Source: Anaerolineaceae bacterium
GTDB taxonomy: Bacteria; Chloroflexota; Anaerolineae; Anaerolineales; Villigracilaceae
NCBI GenBank assembly: GCA_009885445.1
Contig: VFKQ01000240.1
Span: 1 to 6,791, forward strand
DNA: 6,791 nt
Direction: 5' to 3'
The first letter of the stretch is position 1; every line of letters begins with the position of its first letter. The notes beneath the pieces are model-generated. The model made no database searches. It was not told the DNA's origin and was given only the letters and a program-made list of their open reading frames with translations. Below are positions 1-6,473 of the stretch, in pieces. The translations under genes were made by a program, and so were the position numbers.

Positions 1-881
1 TCTGTGAAGCGGTTGATAATGTTGCCCTGCACATCGAACACCCCGATTACTTTAGTACCCACGATCATGGGCACTGCCATTTCTGAGAGTGTGTCAGGCA
101 GCAATGGATTGGGCAGGAAGTCCTGCTCTTTTGTAACATCATTTGAAATGGCGCCTTTGCCGGTCCTGGCAGCGCGGGCTACCAATGAATGTTCGCTGTC
201 GAGGGGCAGACTTCTTTTTTCTGCAACCATGCGCTTGCCAATTTCTCCGGCGCCGGATGCGAGAACCAGGTTTTCACCTTTATCGTCCAGCAAATATACA
301 TGTGTGTGATAAAGATTAAAGCGCTCTTTAGTCAAATTTACCACCGAGTCGAGCATTTCCTGGGCATCCAAAATGGATGCCGCGGCGGTGCTGATTTCAG
401 CCACTGTGTCCAATTCGGCTGCGCGTTTGATGTTAATCTGTTCATCAAGTTTACGCTGGGTAATATCGGTACGAATGGCGAGGTATCTTTCGGGCTTGCC
501 TTCGCTGTTCAACAGCGGAACGATGGTGGTGTCCACCCAGTAGTGGCTGCCATCTTTGGCTTTATTGTAGAGCTCGCCGTGGAACACTTTGCCGTTGGCG
601 ATGGTGACCCACAGATTGCGAATAAATTCCTTGGGGTGATAACCGGAGTTTAGAATACGGTGGTCCTGCCCAATTAATTCTTCACGCGAGTATTTCGAGA
701 TCTCGACGAACTTATCATTGGCGTAGGTAATCTTGCCAGCCACGTCGGTAAAAGCCACAATGGAATGTTGATCCAACGCGAATTTCAAACTTTCCAGTTC
801 GAGGTTGATTGACGTTTTCTTGGTGACCTTTTCCGTTTTGGGTGACTGAACTTTTGATGTGGGTGTTTGCAAAATAGTCAT
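1..881 (-). CDS. PAS-GAF sensor protein, probably a histidine kinase (3' end outside window)
   Basis: Partial gene: 293 codons are visible and the reading frame is still open at the left edge. ATG at 881-879 follows AAGGAG (894-889) at 7-base spacing, which fixes the start. After a Lys/Thr-rich leader (residues 1-28) comes a PAS domain at about 31-143 (FALDQHSIVAFTDVAGKITY, then SREELIGQDHR and GSHYWVDTTIVP, ending DITQRK). A helical linker leads into a GAF domain from about residue 160, whose core strand reads VPMIVGTKVIGVFDVQG at 270-286. There is no signal peptide or membrane helix, so the protein should sense in the cytoplasm. PAS-GAF tandems of this type usually continue into HisKA/HATPase in Chloroflexota and Cyanobacteria; that the missing part is a kinase is inference. 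It is the last visible gene of a three-gene operon and starts 32 bases after the chimeric gene at 1216-914. It may exchange phosphate with the receiver-bearing kinase at the head of the operon. Confidence 0.85.
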   Translation of the reverse strand, partial: MTILQTPTSKVQSPKTEKVTKKTSINLELESLKFALDQHSIVAFTDVAGKITYANDKFVEISKYSREELIGQDHRILNSGYHPKEFIRNLWVTIANGKVFHGELYNKAKDGSHYWVDTTIVPLLNSEGKPERYLAIRTDITQRKLDEQINIKRAAELDTVAEISTAAASILDAQEMLDSVVNLTKERFNLYHTHVYLLDDKGENLVLASGAGEIGKRMVAEKRSLPLDSEHSLVARAARTGKGAISNDVTKEQDFLPNPLLPDTLSEMAVPMIVGTKVIGVFDVQGNIINRFT

Positions 882-913
882 TGTAATACTCCTTAAAAGC
901 ATCAAGAATAAGA

Positions 914-1216
914 TTAAGATACGGCTAAAATCGGCAGGGAAACGCTAAAGCGCGTTCCTTGACCCACTTTGCTTTCCACGCTGACTTGCCCGCCGTGCTG
1001 TTCGGTGATTGTGCCGTAAGGTTTGGGTTCAACCATCACGCCGTGCGCTTCAAAGAAACCCTTTTCTTTGGCAATCAACATTGGATAAAAGCCAGGCCAC
1101 AAACTCCAACCCACTTTGAGCGGGGGGGGGTCAGCGGCTGGCGCGGCGGATGCGCCGCAGGCGCTCAAAATGAACGCGGCCAAAATCAGGGTGGAAACTA
1201 AACGGTGTGCTTTCAT
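914..1216 (-). pseudogene. Chimeric remnant: NMT1/SsuA-like binding lipoprotein start fused to a histidine-kinase tail
   Basis: The 100-residue frame joins pieces of two families. Residues 1-20 are a lipoprotein signal with lipobox LSAC and lipidation Cys20. After an Ala/Pro linker, residues 33-68 (LKVGWSLWPGFYPMLIAKEK, then GFFEAHGVMVEP) are the first strand and helix of a periplasmic-binding domain of the NMT1/THI5/SsuA type. Such domains normally run about 300 residues. At about residues 68-70 (near base 1010) the sequence changes to TEQHGGQVSVESKVGQGTRF and SVSLPI, the last strands of a HATPase_c domain after its G2 box. The remainder of the binding domain and nearly all of a kinase are absent, so neither ligand binding nor phosphorylation is expected. 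The frame and ribosome site remain intact, so a short lipoprotein may still be made. The likely origin is an in-frame deletion within a binding-protein/kinase gene or between two adjacent genes; a collapsed assembly is the alternative. The start at 1216 is chosen over 1288 because it carries the Shine-Dalgarno and the signal peptide. Confidence 0.75.
1122..1130. repeat. Nine-base G/C homopolymer inside the chimeric gene
   Basis: Nine G in a row on the plus strand read as nine C on the coding strand, encoding the Pro run at residues 30-32 just after the lipoprotein signal. The present length keeps the signal peptide in frame with the binding-protein part. Tracts of this kind slip in replication and sequencing, so gain or loss of one base would switch off the product. 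Confidence 0.8.
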
Positions 1217-1223
1217 GGTGTAT

Positions 1224-1230
1224 CTCCTTA
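1224..1230 (-). promoter_or_regulatory. Ribosome binding site of the chimeric gene
   Basis: TAAGGAG reads on the minus strand, 7 bases before the ATG at 1216-1214. It decides the start: the frame is open further upstream to an ATG at 1288, but that ATG lies inside the end of the preceding kinase gene and would bury the lipoprotein signal. Confidence 0.75.
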
Positions 1231-1247
1231 AATCACGAAAAAACGAA

Positions 1248-3614
1248 TTAATCAGCATGTGCCGCGAAACCAATAGGGGCATTATCAATCATCAGCGGCA
1301 ACGAGAAAGTGAAGCAAGTACCCTTGCCCGGCTCGCTTTCCACGCTGATGACGCCGCCATGTTTTTCAACAATGGATTTGACGATGGCCAGTCCCAATCC
1401 GTGGCCTTCAATATCCGTAGTCTGCTCGGTTTTGCGCGTCCGATAAAAGCGATTAAAAATGAGCGGCAGGTCTTCGGGGTCAATTCCATTGCCGTCATCT
1501 TTAATTTTGATGATGGCATTTTTTTTCTGGGTTTCCAGCGAGAGCATCACGTTCCCTTTGTTGGGCGTGTACTTGATGGCGTTGCCGACCAGATTTTTCA
1601 GCGCCTTGCGCAACTGCGTCGCATCGCCGCGCACCGTGGGGTCGTGTCCGTTCTTCTTGAAGTTTAGGCTCAGTTTATGCTCCCTGGTCTGCGCCTGAAA
1701 TTCATCGCGCGTCTCTTCGAGCATGGCGATCAAGTTGACTTCATCTTTTTTGAGTTCCATATCCAGGTCCACTTTTGCCATTTCGAGCAGGTCATGCACC
1801 ATAAAATCCATTTCTTTAGAAGCGGACTGAATGCGCCCGACAAACTCCTGCTGATCCGCGTTGAGCGGCCCAGCCTGAGCCAATAACTGGGCGTAGCCTG
1901 TAATGCTGGTAATCGGGTTCTTCAAATCATGTGACGCGCTGGCAATGAATTCGTTCTTCACCTGCTCCATTTTTCTGAAATGAGTTATGTCGTGCAATGT
2001 CACCGCGCACCCGCCGTCTTCGATGGGGGCCATCATCGCGGCGAAAACGCGCTGGTCGGGCCAGACCACTTCCCCCGTCTGGGGCGAAGCGGCTTGATAA
2101 GTCTGCTCGAGCAGGGCGATCAAAGCGTCGTATCCCTTGCCGCGCGCCAGCGGCAGGCCGAGTTGGGCCGCATAGTCGCTGAACAGCCGTTCACCGGCCG
2201 GGTTGATCATAGTCAGACTGTTGCTGGTATCGAACATCAAGACCACATCATTTGCACTGCGCAGGAGTGCGGCCAGCCGCTTCTGTTCGTAGGAGACAAT
2301 TGAAAACAGGTGCGCGTTTTCCACTGCAATGGCCGCCTGGCTGGCGATGGCCTGCAATAACAGCATGTGTTCAATATTGAAGTAGCCTGGTTCTTCGTGC
2401 GCCAGAATTAACAAGCCGAGTAACTCGTGTCGCCCGAAGAGGGGCACAACGACCGCGCAACGAATCTGCTCGGATGGCATACCCGCCCAACGCGGGTCAG
2501 AACGGGCATCGTCAATGATGAATCCTTGTTGCTCATTGGAAACTGTTTGCAACAAGCCTTGCGGGAGAGGCATCTCTTCTATGAGAATAGTGTCTGATAA
2601 ATGATACGTTTTTTGATAAGGGCCGTTCTTGTTGAGAATGACCAGGTAGCCCAATAAAGCGCCCAGCGTTTCAACCGTGCGTTTGAGCAGGATGGTGGAA
2701 AGGTCTTCAATATCAATGCGCGCGCTCAATTCCTTGCCAATCTGCGGCAGGAGATTTAACTCGCGGTTGCGGCGGCGAATGACATCCTCCGCCTCCTTCA
2801 CGCGTAACTTGGTGCGGATGCGCGCCATCAATTCGCGGCGGTCGAACGGTTTCGTCACGTAATCGTCCGCGCCCAGCGTCAGGCCCGATTGCACGTCCAC
2901 AGGGTCAATGCGCGCGGCGGTCAGAATGATGACCGGGATGTGTTGGATGGTCGGGTCTTCGCGCAATTCTTTCAGCACGGTAAAGCCATCTTTGCGCGGC
3001 ATGTTGATGTCGAGCAGAATCAAATCGGGCAGTTCGGCGCGGGCTTTTTCGAGAGTCTCCACGCCATCGAACGCAGTGCTGTAGCGGTAGCCTTCGTTTT
3101 CAAGATAGCGCGTCAACAGCGACACATTATCGGGCAAGTCATCGGCCACCAGAATGTGGGATACTTTTTTCTCCTGCTTTTCCCGCGTTTCCCCGCTTTC
3201 GTTGCGGCTCCAATCCTGCACAATATGCAGGATGGCTTGACAGATAAGTTCCGGGCGCACAGGCTTGGCGATGATTTCGTTGACCTTGAGTCGCCGCGCG
3301 GTTTCTTTTAATCCGGGCACATCATAGGCGGTGATCAGGATGGTATGTCGCGGGCGGCCAGCGGGATGGTTCTGTAATTTCTCAATGAGTTCAAGCCCGT
3401 TCATTTCGGGCATGATCATGTCGGTGATCAGAATATCGGCCGCGCCGCCCTTCACTTTTTCGAGCGCCTCTTTTGCGCTGGTGGCCGCGATCGCATCCAC
3501 TTTGGGGCCGAGCTGCGCGATGGCGCGCGCCAGCATGGTGGCCGTGTTGGGATGGTCGTCCACAATCAGCACACGGATGGGGAAAATGCTTGAGCTTGAA
3601 TTGGCCTTTGTCAT
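1248..3614 (-). CDS. Hybrid histidine kinase, REC-REC-GAF-PAS-HisKA-HATPase
   Basis: Complete 788-residue cytosolic kinase. Receiver 1 (about 13-132) has acidic D19/D20, phosphoacceptor D65, T95 and K117. Receiver 2 (about 152-270) has D158/D159, phosphoacceptor D202, T232 and K255. A charged helical linker (271-295) leads to a GAF domain (about 296-437) and a PAS domain (about 445-548). The HisKA H-box has H562 in ASHDLKNPITS. The ATPase domain (about 665-776) has N-box N674/N678, G1 DDGNGI (706-711), F-box FNRFYR and G2 GHGLGLA (737-743). All catalytic motifs are present, so an active kinase is expected. With both receivers at the N terminus and no membrane helix, it probably takes phosphate from other kinases and integrates this with its own GAF/PAS input; that role is inferred. 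The start at 3614 is secure because an in-frame TAA lies at 3620-3618, although the Shine-Dalgarno (GGGGGA, about 11 bases upstream) is weak. It heads the operon; the chimeric gene starts 31 bases after its stop. Confidence 0.93.
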   Translation of the reverse strand: MTKANSSSSIFPIRVLIVDDHPNTATMLARAIAQLGPKVDAIAATSAKEALEKVKGGAADILITDMIMPEMNGLELIEKLQNHPAGRPRHTILITAYDVPGLKETARRLKVNEIIAKPVRPELICQAILHIVQDWSRNESGETREKQEKKVSHILVADDLPDNVSLLTRYLENEGYRYSTAFDGVETLEKARAELPDLILLDINMPRKDGFTVLKELREDPTIQHIPVIILTAARIDPVDVQSGLTLGADDYVTKPFDRRELMARIRTKLRVKEAEDVIRRRNRELNLLPQIGKELSARIDIEDLSTILLKRTVETLGALLGYLVILNKNGPYQKTYHLSDTILIEEMPLPQGLLQTVSNEQQGFIIDDARSDPRWAGMPSEQIRCAVVVPLFGRHELLGLLILAHEEPGYFNIEHMLLLQAIASQAAIAVENAHLFSIVSYEQKRLAALLRSANDVVLMFDTSNSLTMINPAGERLFSDYAAQLGLPLARGKGYDALIALLEQTYQAASPQTGEVVWPDQRVFAAMMAPIEDGGCAVTLHDITHFRKMEQVKNEFIASASHDLKNPITSITGYAQLLAQAGPLNADQQEFVGRIQSASKEMDFMVHDLLEMAKVDLDMELKKDEVNLIAMLEETRDEFQAQTREHKLSLNFKKNGHDPTVRGDATQLRKALKNLVGNAIKYTPNKGNVMLSLETQKKNAIIKIKDDGNGIDPEDLPLIFNRFYRTRKTEQTTDIEGHGLGLAIVKSIVEKHGGVISVESEPGKGTCFTFSLPLMIDNAPIGFAAHAD

Positions 3615-3867
3615 CGGTTACATTTTCCCCCGAAATGGCAATCTGAACGTTGGTCTTAGGTGTAGCTTGGTTGGCGAAAGTTGGCGGGCGCTTTAGAGAG
3701 TGTTGCTTAAGTCTGATGAAGGCGCCAAAAAGAACCTTAGCCACACAGAACACAGAGATTTTTAAAGGGGTTTTCTCACATCGTCCTGGCGTTCTGTGTC
3801 AGGAAAAGTCTCTGTTCGCTTTATAACCCTGTGGGCTGTGGCAAAAAAAGAGTTAAGAAACGCTCTC
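3615..3867. other. Intergenic region between the CAP-LysM gene and the kinase operon, with CACAGA-type repeat motifs
   Basis: 253 bases without a convincing gene. It must hold the end of the CAP-LysM transcript and probably the promoter of the kinase operon, but no clear terminator hairpin with a T-run was found. A possible minus-strand -10-like sequence, GGGTTATAAA (3828-3819), resembles the GGGTAT boxes found upstream of the CAP gene and obgE, but would leave a leader of about 200 bases; this is weak. The segment 3741-3845 contains repeated CACAGA/TCTGTG motifs, listed separately. Confidence 0.5.
3743..3799. repeat. Inverted repeat with CACAGAACACAGAG motif
   Basis: ACACAGAAC (3743-3751) is matched exactly by its reverse complement GTTCTGTGT (3791-3799), 39 bases apart. 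Near-copies of the unit follow on the left (CACAGAG at 3751-3757) and on the right (GTCTCTGTTC at 3808-3817, CTGTGGGCTGTGGC at 3829-3842). From memory, motifs of the form CTCTGTGT..CTCTGTGGC are scattered between genes in many environmental bacteria, so this may be a degraded copy of such an interspersed element. That link has not been tested. Confidence 0.45.
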
Positions 3868-4908
3868 TCAGCAGGGCTTTTTTCGCCAGAATCCAAGGCT
3901 GGCAATCAGGCTCGCAAAACTGACCAAAATTACAACGATCACGATGCCATCTTCGCGGCGGATGGATAATGGCGGCGCGGGCGTTGCCGTGGCGCTGGGC
4001 GTTGCGCTTGCCGACGCCGCTGGAATTTCCCACGGCAACAAGGTTGTTGTCACGCTGAAGGTGGGCGTGAGGTTATCGAGTTGGCTCGCGTTTTGGCGGA
4101 CGAGCAGTTTTTGTGCGGGTTGAATCACATCGTTGGTCAAATGATTGAGTCTGCGAATCTCGGCAATCGTTGTGCCGTATTGAATGGCGATAGACCATAA
4201 CGTCTGTCCATATTTCACTTCGTGAATCACATCGCCGTCTGGCAGGGGCGTGCTCTTCACCACCGGCACAGAATTTTGCGGCAGGTTGCTATTTTCTGCG
4301 TATTGCGTGGCCTCCACCAGGCACGCACTTTGTGTCATGGGCATGCCCGTCAAAATTGCGTAGGCGTCGTATTGCATGTTTCCGCTGGAGGTGCTCCACG
4401 CGGTTTCGAGCACCACATAATACGGCCCCGTCCCTGCCACCGCCGCGCCGATGTCGTTGCGATTCGGGGAGAGCATTGTGTTGGTGTGCGGGTCGTCGCC
4501 CAACCAAAACGAGATGGCCTGTTCAGTCGTGTCTGCCTGCACCCAATTTTCAGAGCGATAACCATCCAGCGACAAATCGCCGAGCAGTGGATATCCGCGA
4601 CTGAGCAAATCCTGCCCGAGGGTCATTCCGCACTGACGCTCGTGCCCGACCGCGCCCTCAGTGGATGCCAGCGCATAAGCCTGGTCCTGCGCGACGGCGG
4701 TGAGGATGGCGTTGGTCCTGAGCGCGGCGAGTCCGTTTTTGATGCGCAAGTCATTCACAGCGTTGATGATCTCTTCGGCAGTGGGCGCTGGCGCGTCCTG
4801 TTTGGGTGGCGAAACGCTCGATTGCGCCCGAGCCGTTTTGAGCGGGGAAAGAACGAAGAGTCCAATTAAGAAGAAGGCGGCCAGGGGTAGAGTCAAGTTT
4901 TTTTGCAT
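3868..4908 (-). CDS. Secreted CAP-domain protein with LysM domain and C-terminal membrane anchor
   Basis: 346 residues from the ATG at 4908-4906. Residues 1-28 form a Sec signal peptide with hydrophobic core LPLAAFFLIGLFVLSP and probable cleavage after ARA. A CAP (SCP/PR-1, YkwD-like) domain spans about 43-170: it opens EEIINAVNDLRIKNGL, has H89 in GHE, E120 in SEN and H141 in PHTNTML, and ends NDIGAAVAG plus YYVVLETA. These are the usual CAP cavity residues. A LysM domain follows at about 227-272 (HEVKYGQTLWSIAIQYG to QPAQKLLVRQ), expected to bind peptidoglycan or another N-acetylglucosamine glycan. A Ser/Thr/Pro/Ala-rich stalk (about 281-316) leads to a transmembrane helix (322-340) and a basic tail, RKKPC. 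The protein should sit on the outer face of the cytoplasmic membrane and touch the wall; its biochemical activity cannot be read from sequence. The frame is open 54 codons further upstream, but that part crosses the intergenic hairpin and lacks a signal peptide. No clear Shine-Dalgarno precedes 4908. The gene is divergent from obgE. Confidence 0.88.
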   Translation of the reverse strand: MQKNLTLPLAAFFLIGLFVLSPLKTARAQSSVSPPKQDAPAPTAEEIINAVNDLRIKNGLAALRTNAILTAVAQDQAYALASTEGAVGHERQCGMTLGQDLLSRGYPLLGDLSLDGYRSENWVQADTTEQAISFWLGDDPHTNTMLSPNRNDIGAAVAGTGPYYVVLETAWSTSSGNMQYDAYAILTGMPMTQSACLVEATQYAENSNLPQNSVPVVKSTPLPDGDVIHEVKYGQTLWSIAIQYGTTIAEIRRLNHLTNDVIQPAQKLLVRQNASQLDNLTPTFSVTTTLLPWEIPAASASATPSATATPAPPLSIRREDGIVIVVILVSFASLIASLGFWRKKPC

Positions 4909-4966
4909 GAGGATGTCCAGTCGTATGTTGCTGATTGTACGTGAAAAGTAACAGGGAATTATTATT

Positions 4967-4978
4967 CGCTCCTGAGCG
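4967..4978. repeat. Short palindrome in the CAP gene leader
   Basis: CGCTC-CT-GAGCG is a 12-bp near-perfect dyad located at the predicted transcription start of the CAP-LysM gene. It could be a small hairpin at the 5' end of the transcript or a protein site. It is short, so chance cannot be excluded. Confidence 0.35.
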
Positions 4979-4992
4979 TTTATATAATACCC
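4979..4992 (-). promoter_or_regulatory. Promoter (-10 region) for the CAP-LysM gene
   Basis: The minus strand reads GGGTATTATATAAA. TATTAT (4989-4984) fits a -10 hexamer and predicts a start near 4977, giving a leader of about 69 bases. The same GGGTAT context appears in mirror image before obgE. No good -35 box lies at 16-18 bases; a TTGAGC lies only 7 bases away. Confidence 0.5.
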
Positions 4993-5056
4993 ACGCTCAA
5001 AAAATGCGCTTTCCCGCTTCTGAAAGAGCGCATTTTTTGACCGCGCTGGGTATAAT
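4984..5056. repeat. Mirrored divergent promoter region built on a 14-bp perfect inverted repeat
   Basis: TCAAAAAATGCGCT (4997-5010) and AGCGCATTTTTTGA (5027-5040) are exact reverse complements with a 16-base centre, where TTTC/GAAA can pair further. The symmetry extends outward: each arm is followed after 4 bases (left) or 7 bases (right) by an outward-facing GGGTAT box (GGGTATTAT left, GGGTATAAT right). The whole unit is a roughly 73-bp imperfect palindrome between divergent genes. It resembles a bidirectional terminator, but no transcript from either flanking gene ends here. A shared operator, or a small inverted-repeat element carrying promoters, fits better. Confidence 0.7.
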
Positions 5057-5062
5057 GAAAGC
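5047..5062 (+). promoter_or_regulatory. Promoter (-10 region) for obgE, predicting a leaderless transcript
   Basis: A perfect TATAAT at 5051-5056 ends 6 bases before the obgE ATG at 5063. The usual distance from -10 to start places the first transcribed base at or within a base or two of the A of the ATG. There is no Shine-Dalgarno between box and start, consistent with leaderless translation. The position expected for a -35 box (about 5028-5033) is inside the inverted repeat and does not match the consensus. Confidence 0.6.
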
Positions 5063-6328
5063 ATGTTCACAGACCATGTAGAAATTTATGTTCGTTCGGG
5101 CCAGGGTGGGGATGGCATGATGCATTTTCGTCACGAGAAGTATATGCCGCGCGGCGGGCCGGATGGCGGCGATGGCGGCAAAGGCGGCAACCTGATTTTT
5201 GAAGTGAAGGCCACGCTGAACACGCTTTCAACGTTTCGGCAGAATCAAAAATTTCACGCGCCCGATGGCAAGGCCGGCGGGAGCAATCAGAAGTCGGGCA
5301 AGGGCGGCGATGACTTGATTATTTACGTCCCGCCTGGCACTGTGATGTATGACGCCGACACGCGCGAACTGCTCGGTGACTTGACCGCGCCCGGCCAGCA
5401 GTTGATGGTTTGCAAAGGCGGGCGCGGCGGACGCGGCAATCAGCATTACGCGACGGCGCGCAATCAGGCGCCGCGCATGGCCGAACGCGGCGAGCCGTTT
5501 GAAGAAAAGCGCATCAAGCTCGAGTTGAAATTGATTGCGGATATTGGGCTGGTGGGCGTGCCGAATGCGGGCAAGTCCACTTTGCTTTCGGTGCTGACGA
5601 ATGCCAAGCCGAAGATTGCGTCTTATCCATTTACAACATTGGAGCCGAATCTCGGCGTGGCGAGTATTGACGATGACACGATGGTGGTCATCGCTGACAT
5701 CCCCGGCCTGATCGAAGGCGCGGCAGAAGGCGCGGGACTCGGGCATGATTTTCTGCGGCACGTGCAACGCACACGCGTGCTGATTCATTTGTTGGATGGT
5801 TTATCAGATGACCCCGTTGCCGATTACAGCCAGATCAATTCGGAGTTGGCTTTGTTCGACCCCAATCTAGTGAAGAAGCCGCAGATTGTGGCGTTAAATA
5901 AAATTGACCAGCCCGAAGTGCAGGAACGGCTGGCGGATATTAAAAAGAAATTCAAGAAACAAAAAGTGGAATTCATGATCATCTCGGGTCTGGCGCGCAC
6001 GAACACGCGCGAATTGCTTTTGCAGGCCGCGCAGTTGCTGGCCGAGACCCCCGCGCTGGAAGATATCGAAGCGCCGATTCCCGTCTATCGCGCGCAGGCG
6101 GATGGGCGCGCTTATGAGATTAAACGCGAAGGGACAGACGAATGGCGCATCATCAGTGTTGGCATCGAGCGTTCGGCCAAGATGACTTATTTTGAGCATT
6201 CTGGTTCACTGCGTCGCTTCCAGAAAATGCTCGAGCGCCTCGGCGTGGACAAGGCGCTGAAAGAAGCCGGCGTGAAAGTGGGCGACACTGTGTCCATCGG
6301 CGATTTTGAGTTGGAGTGGCAGGAGTAG
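5063..6328 (+). CDS. obgE: Obg-family GTPase (ObgE/CgtA) with OCT domain
   Basis: Complete 421-residue essential-type GTPase that binds the large ribosomal subunit and links ribosome maturation to GTP and ppGpp level in studied bacteria. The N-terminal Obg fold (1-158) has the typical glycine-rich loops (GGPDGGDGGKGG at 31-42; CKGGRGGRGN at 117-126). The G domain (about 159-335) has G1 GVPNAGKS (165-172), G2 around SYPFTTLEPNLG (187-198), G3 DIPG (212-215), G4 NKID (279-282) and G5 SGLA (308-311). The C-terminal OCT domain (about 340-419) ends GDTVSIGDFELEW; this domain occurs in Gram-positives, Thermus and Chloroflexota but not in E. coli ObgE. All GTP-binding motifs are intact. The start at 5063 is the first Met of the family's usual MFxD opening. 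It is expressed from its own divergent promoter, apparently as a leaderless message. The neighbour downstream is an insertion element, so no operon partner is visible. Confidence 0.97.
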   Translation: MFTDHVEIYVRSGQGGDGMMHFRHEKYMPRGGPDGGDGGKGGNLIFEVKATLNTLSTFRQNQKFHAPDGKAGGSNQKSGKGGDDLIIYVPPGTVMYDADTRELLGDLTAPGQQLMVCKGGRGGRGNQHYATARNQAPRMAERGEPFEEKRIKLELKLIADIGLVGVPNAGKSTLLSVLTNAKPKIASYPFTTLEPNLGVASIDDDTMVVIADIPGLIEGAAEGAGLGHDFLRHVQRTRVLIHLLDGLSDDPVADYSQINSELALFDPNLVKKPQIVALNKIDQPEVQERLADIKKKFKKQKVEFMIISGLARTNTRELLLQAAQLLAETPALEDIEAPIPVYRAQADGRAYEIKREGTDEWRIISVGIERSAKMTYFEHSGSLRRFQKMLERLGVDKALKEAGVKVGDTVSIGDFELEWQE

Positions 6329-6336
6329 AAAAGAGA

Positions 6337-6344
6337 GAATAGAG
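6337..6344. repeat. Left target-site duplication of the MITE-like element
   Basis: GAATAGAG directly abuts the left terminal repeat and recurs exactly at 6474-6481 directly after the right terminal repeat. Removing the element and one copy gives a continuous A/G-rich sequence, which is what an empty target should look like. Confidence 0.8.
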
Positions 6345-6473
6345 GTGTGCACGCAAAGGTTGTCGCCCCGATTCAGACTTCGGAAATCTTTAAGAGGGTT
6401 CTCCGTTTTAGGCGTATCCAGGGAGATTTCCGAAGTCTTTACGCCGAGTCTCTGACATGGTTTGCGTGCACAC
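6345..6473. mobile_element. 129-bp MITE-like non-autonomous insertion element
   Basis: The ends are a perfect 13-bp terminal inverted repeat, GTGTGCACGCAAA (6345-6357) and TTTGCGTGCACAC (6461-6473). Inside, AGACTTCGGAAATCT (6375-6389) and AGATTTCCGAAGTCT (6424-6438) form a perfect 15-bp inverted repeat around a 34-base centre, so a single strand could fold almost end to end. An exact 8-bp duplication, GAATAGAG, flanks it. It encodes no transposase, so it would need one supplied in trans. The 8-bp duplication fits several IS families and does not pick one; the tip sequence was not recognised. It lies 16 bases after the obgE stop. Its right end runs into the aminotransferase remnant, whose stop codon it supplies. 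Confidence 0.8.

Noticed and set aside
189..653. 154-residue open frame on the plus strand
   Set aside because: It is antisense to the PAS and GAF domains of the gene at the left edge, which have clear family motifs.
1116..1667. 183-residue open frame on the plus strand
   Set aside because: It crosses the chimeric gene and the kinase ATPase domain in antisense and has no motif of its own.
3391..3753. 120-residue minus-strand frame from a GTG overlapping the kinase start
   Set aside because: Over half of it is the kinase receiver read in the wrong frame, and the upstream part includes the CACAGA repeat. No ribosome site or family was recognised.
4222..4869. 215-residue open frame on the plus strand
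   Set aside because: It is antisense to the CAP domain coding sequence, has no recognisable motif, and reflects codon bias of the real gene on the other strand.
4997..5040. Hairpin with A-run and T-run that looks like a bidirectional intrinsic terminator
   Set aside because: It lies between two divergent gene starts, so neither known transcript ends there. The outward symmetry with -10 boxes argues for a promoter or operator unit instead.
4909..5070. 54-residue N-terminal extension of the CAP-LysM protein
   Set aside because: It would run through the intergenic inverted repeat, upstream of the predicted promoter, and place charged residues before a typical signal peptide. The start at 4908 is better.
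5144..5190. GGC-rich repeats in the 5' part of obgE
   Set aside because: They simply encode the glycine-rich loops normal for the Obg fold.
5228..5788. 186-residue open frame on the minus strand
   Set aside because: It is antisense to obgE, whose Obg and G-domain motifs occupy the same bases. No family resemblance was seen.
6375..6441. Intrinsic terminator for obgE formed by the 15-bp internal repeat of the mobile element
   Set aside because: The loop is 34 bases and only three T follow the stem, so it does not fit the usual form. It might still slow transcription, but this cannot be supported from sequence.
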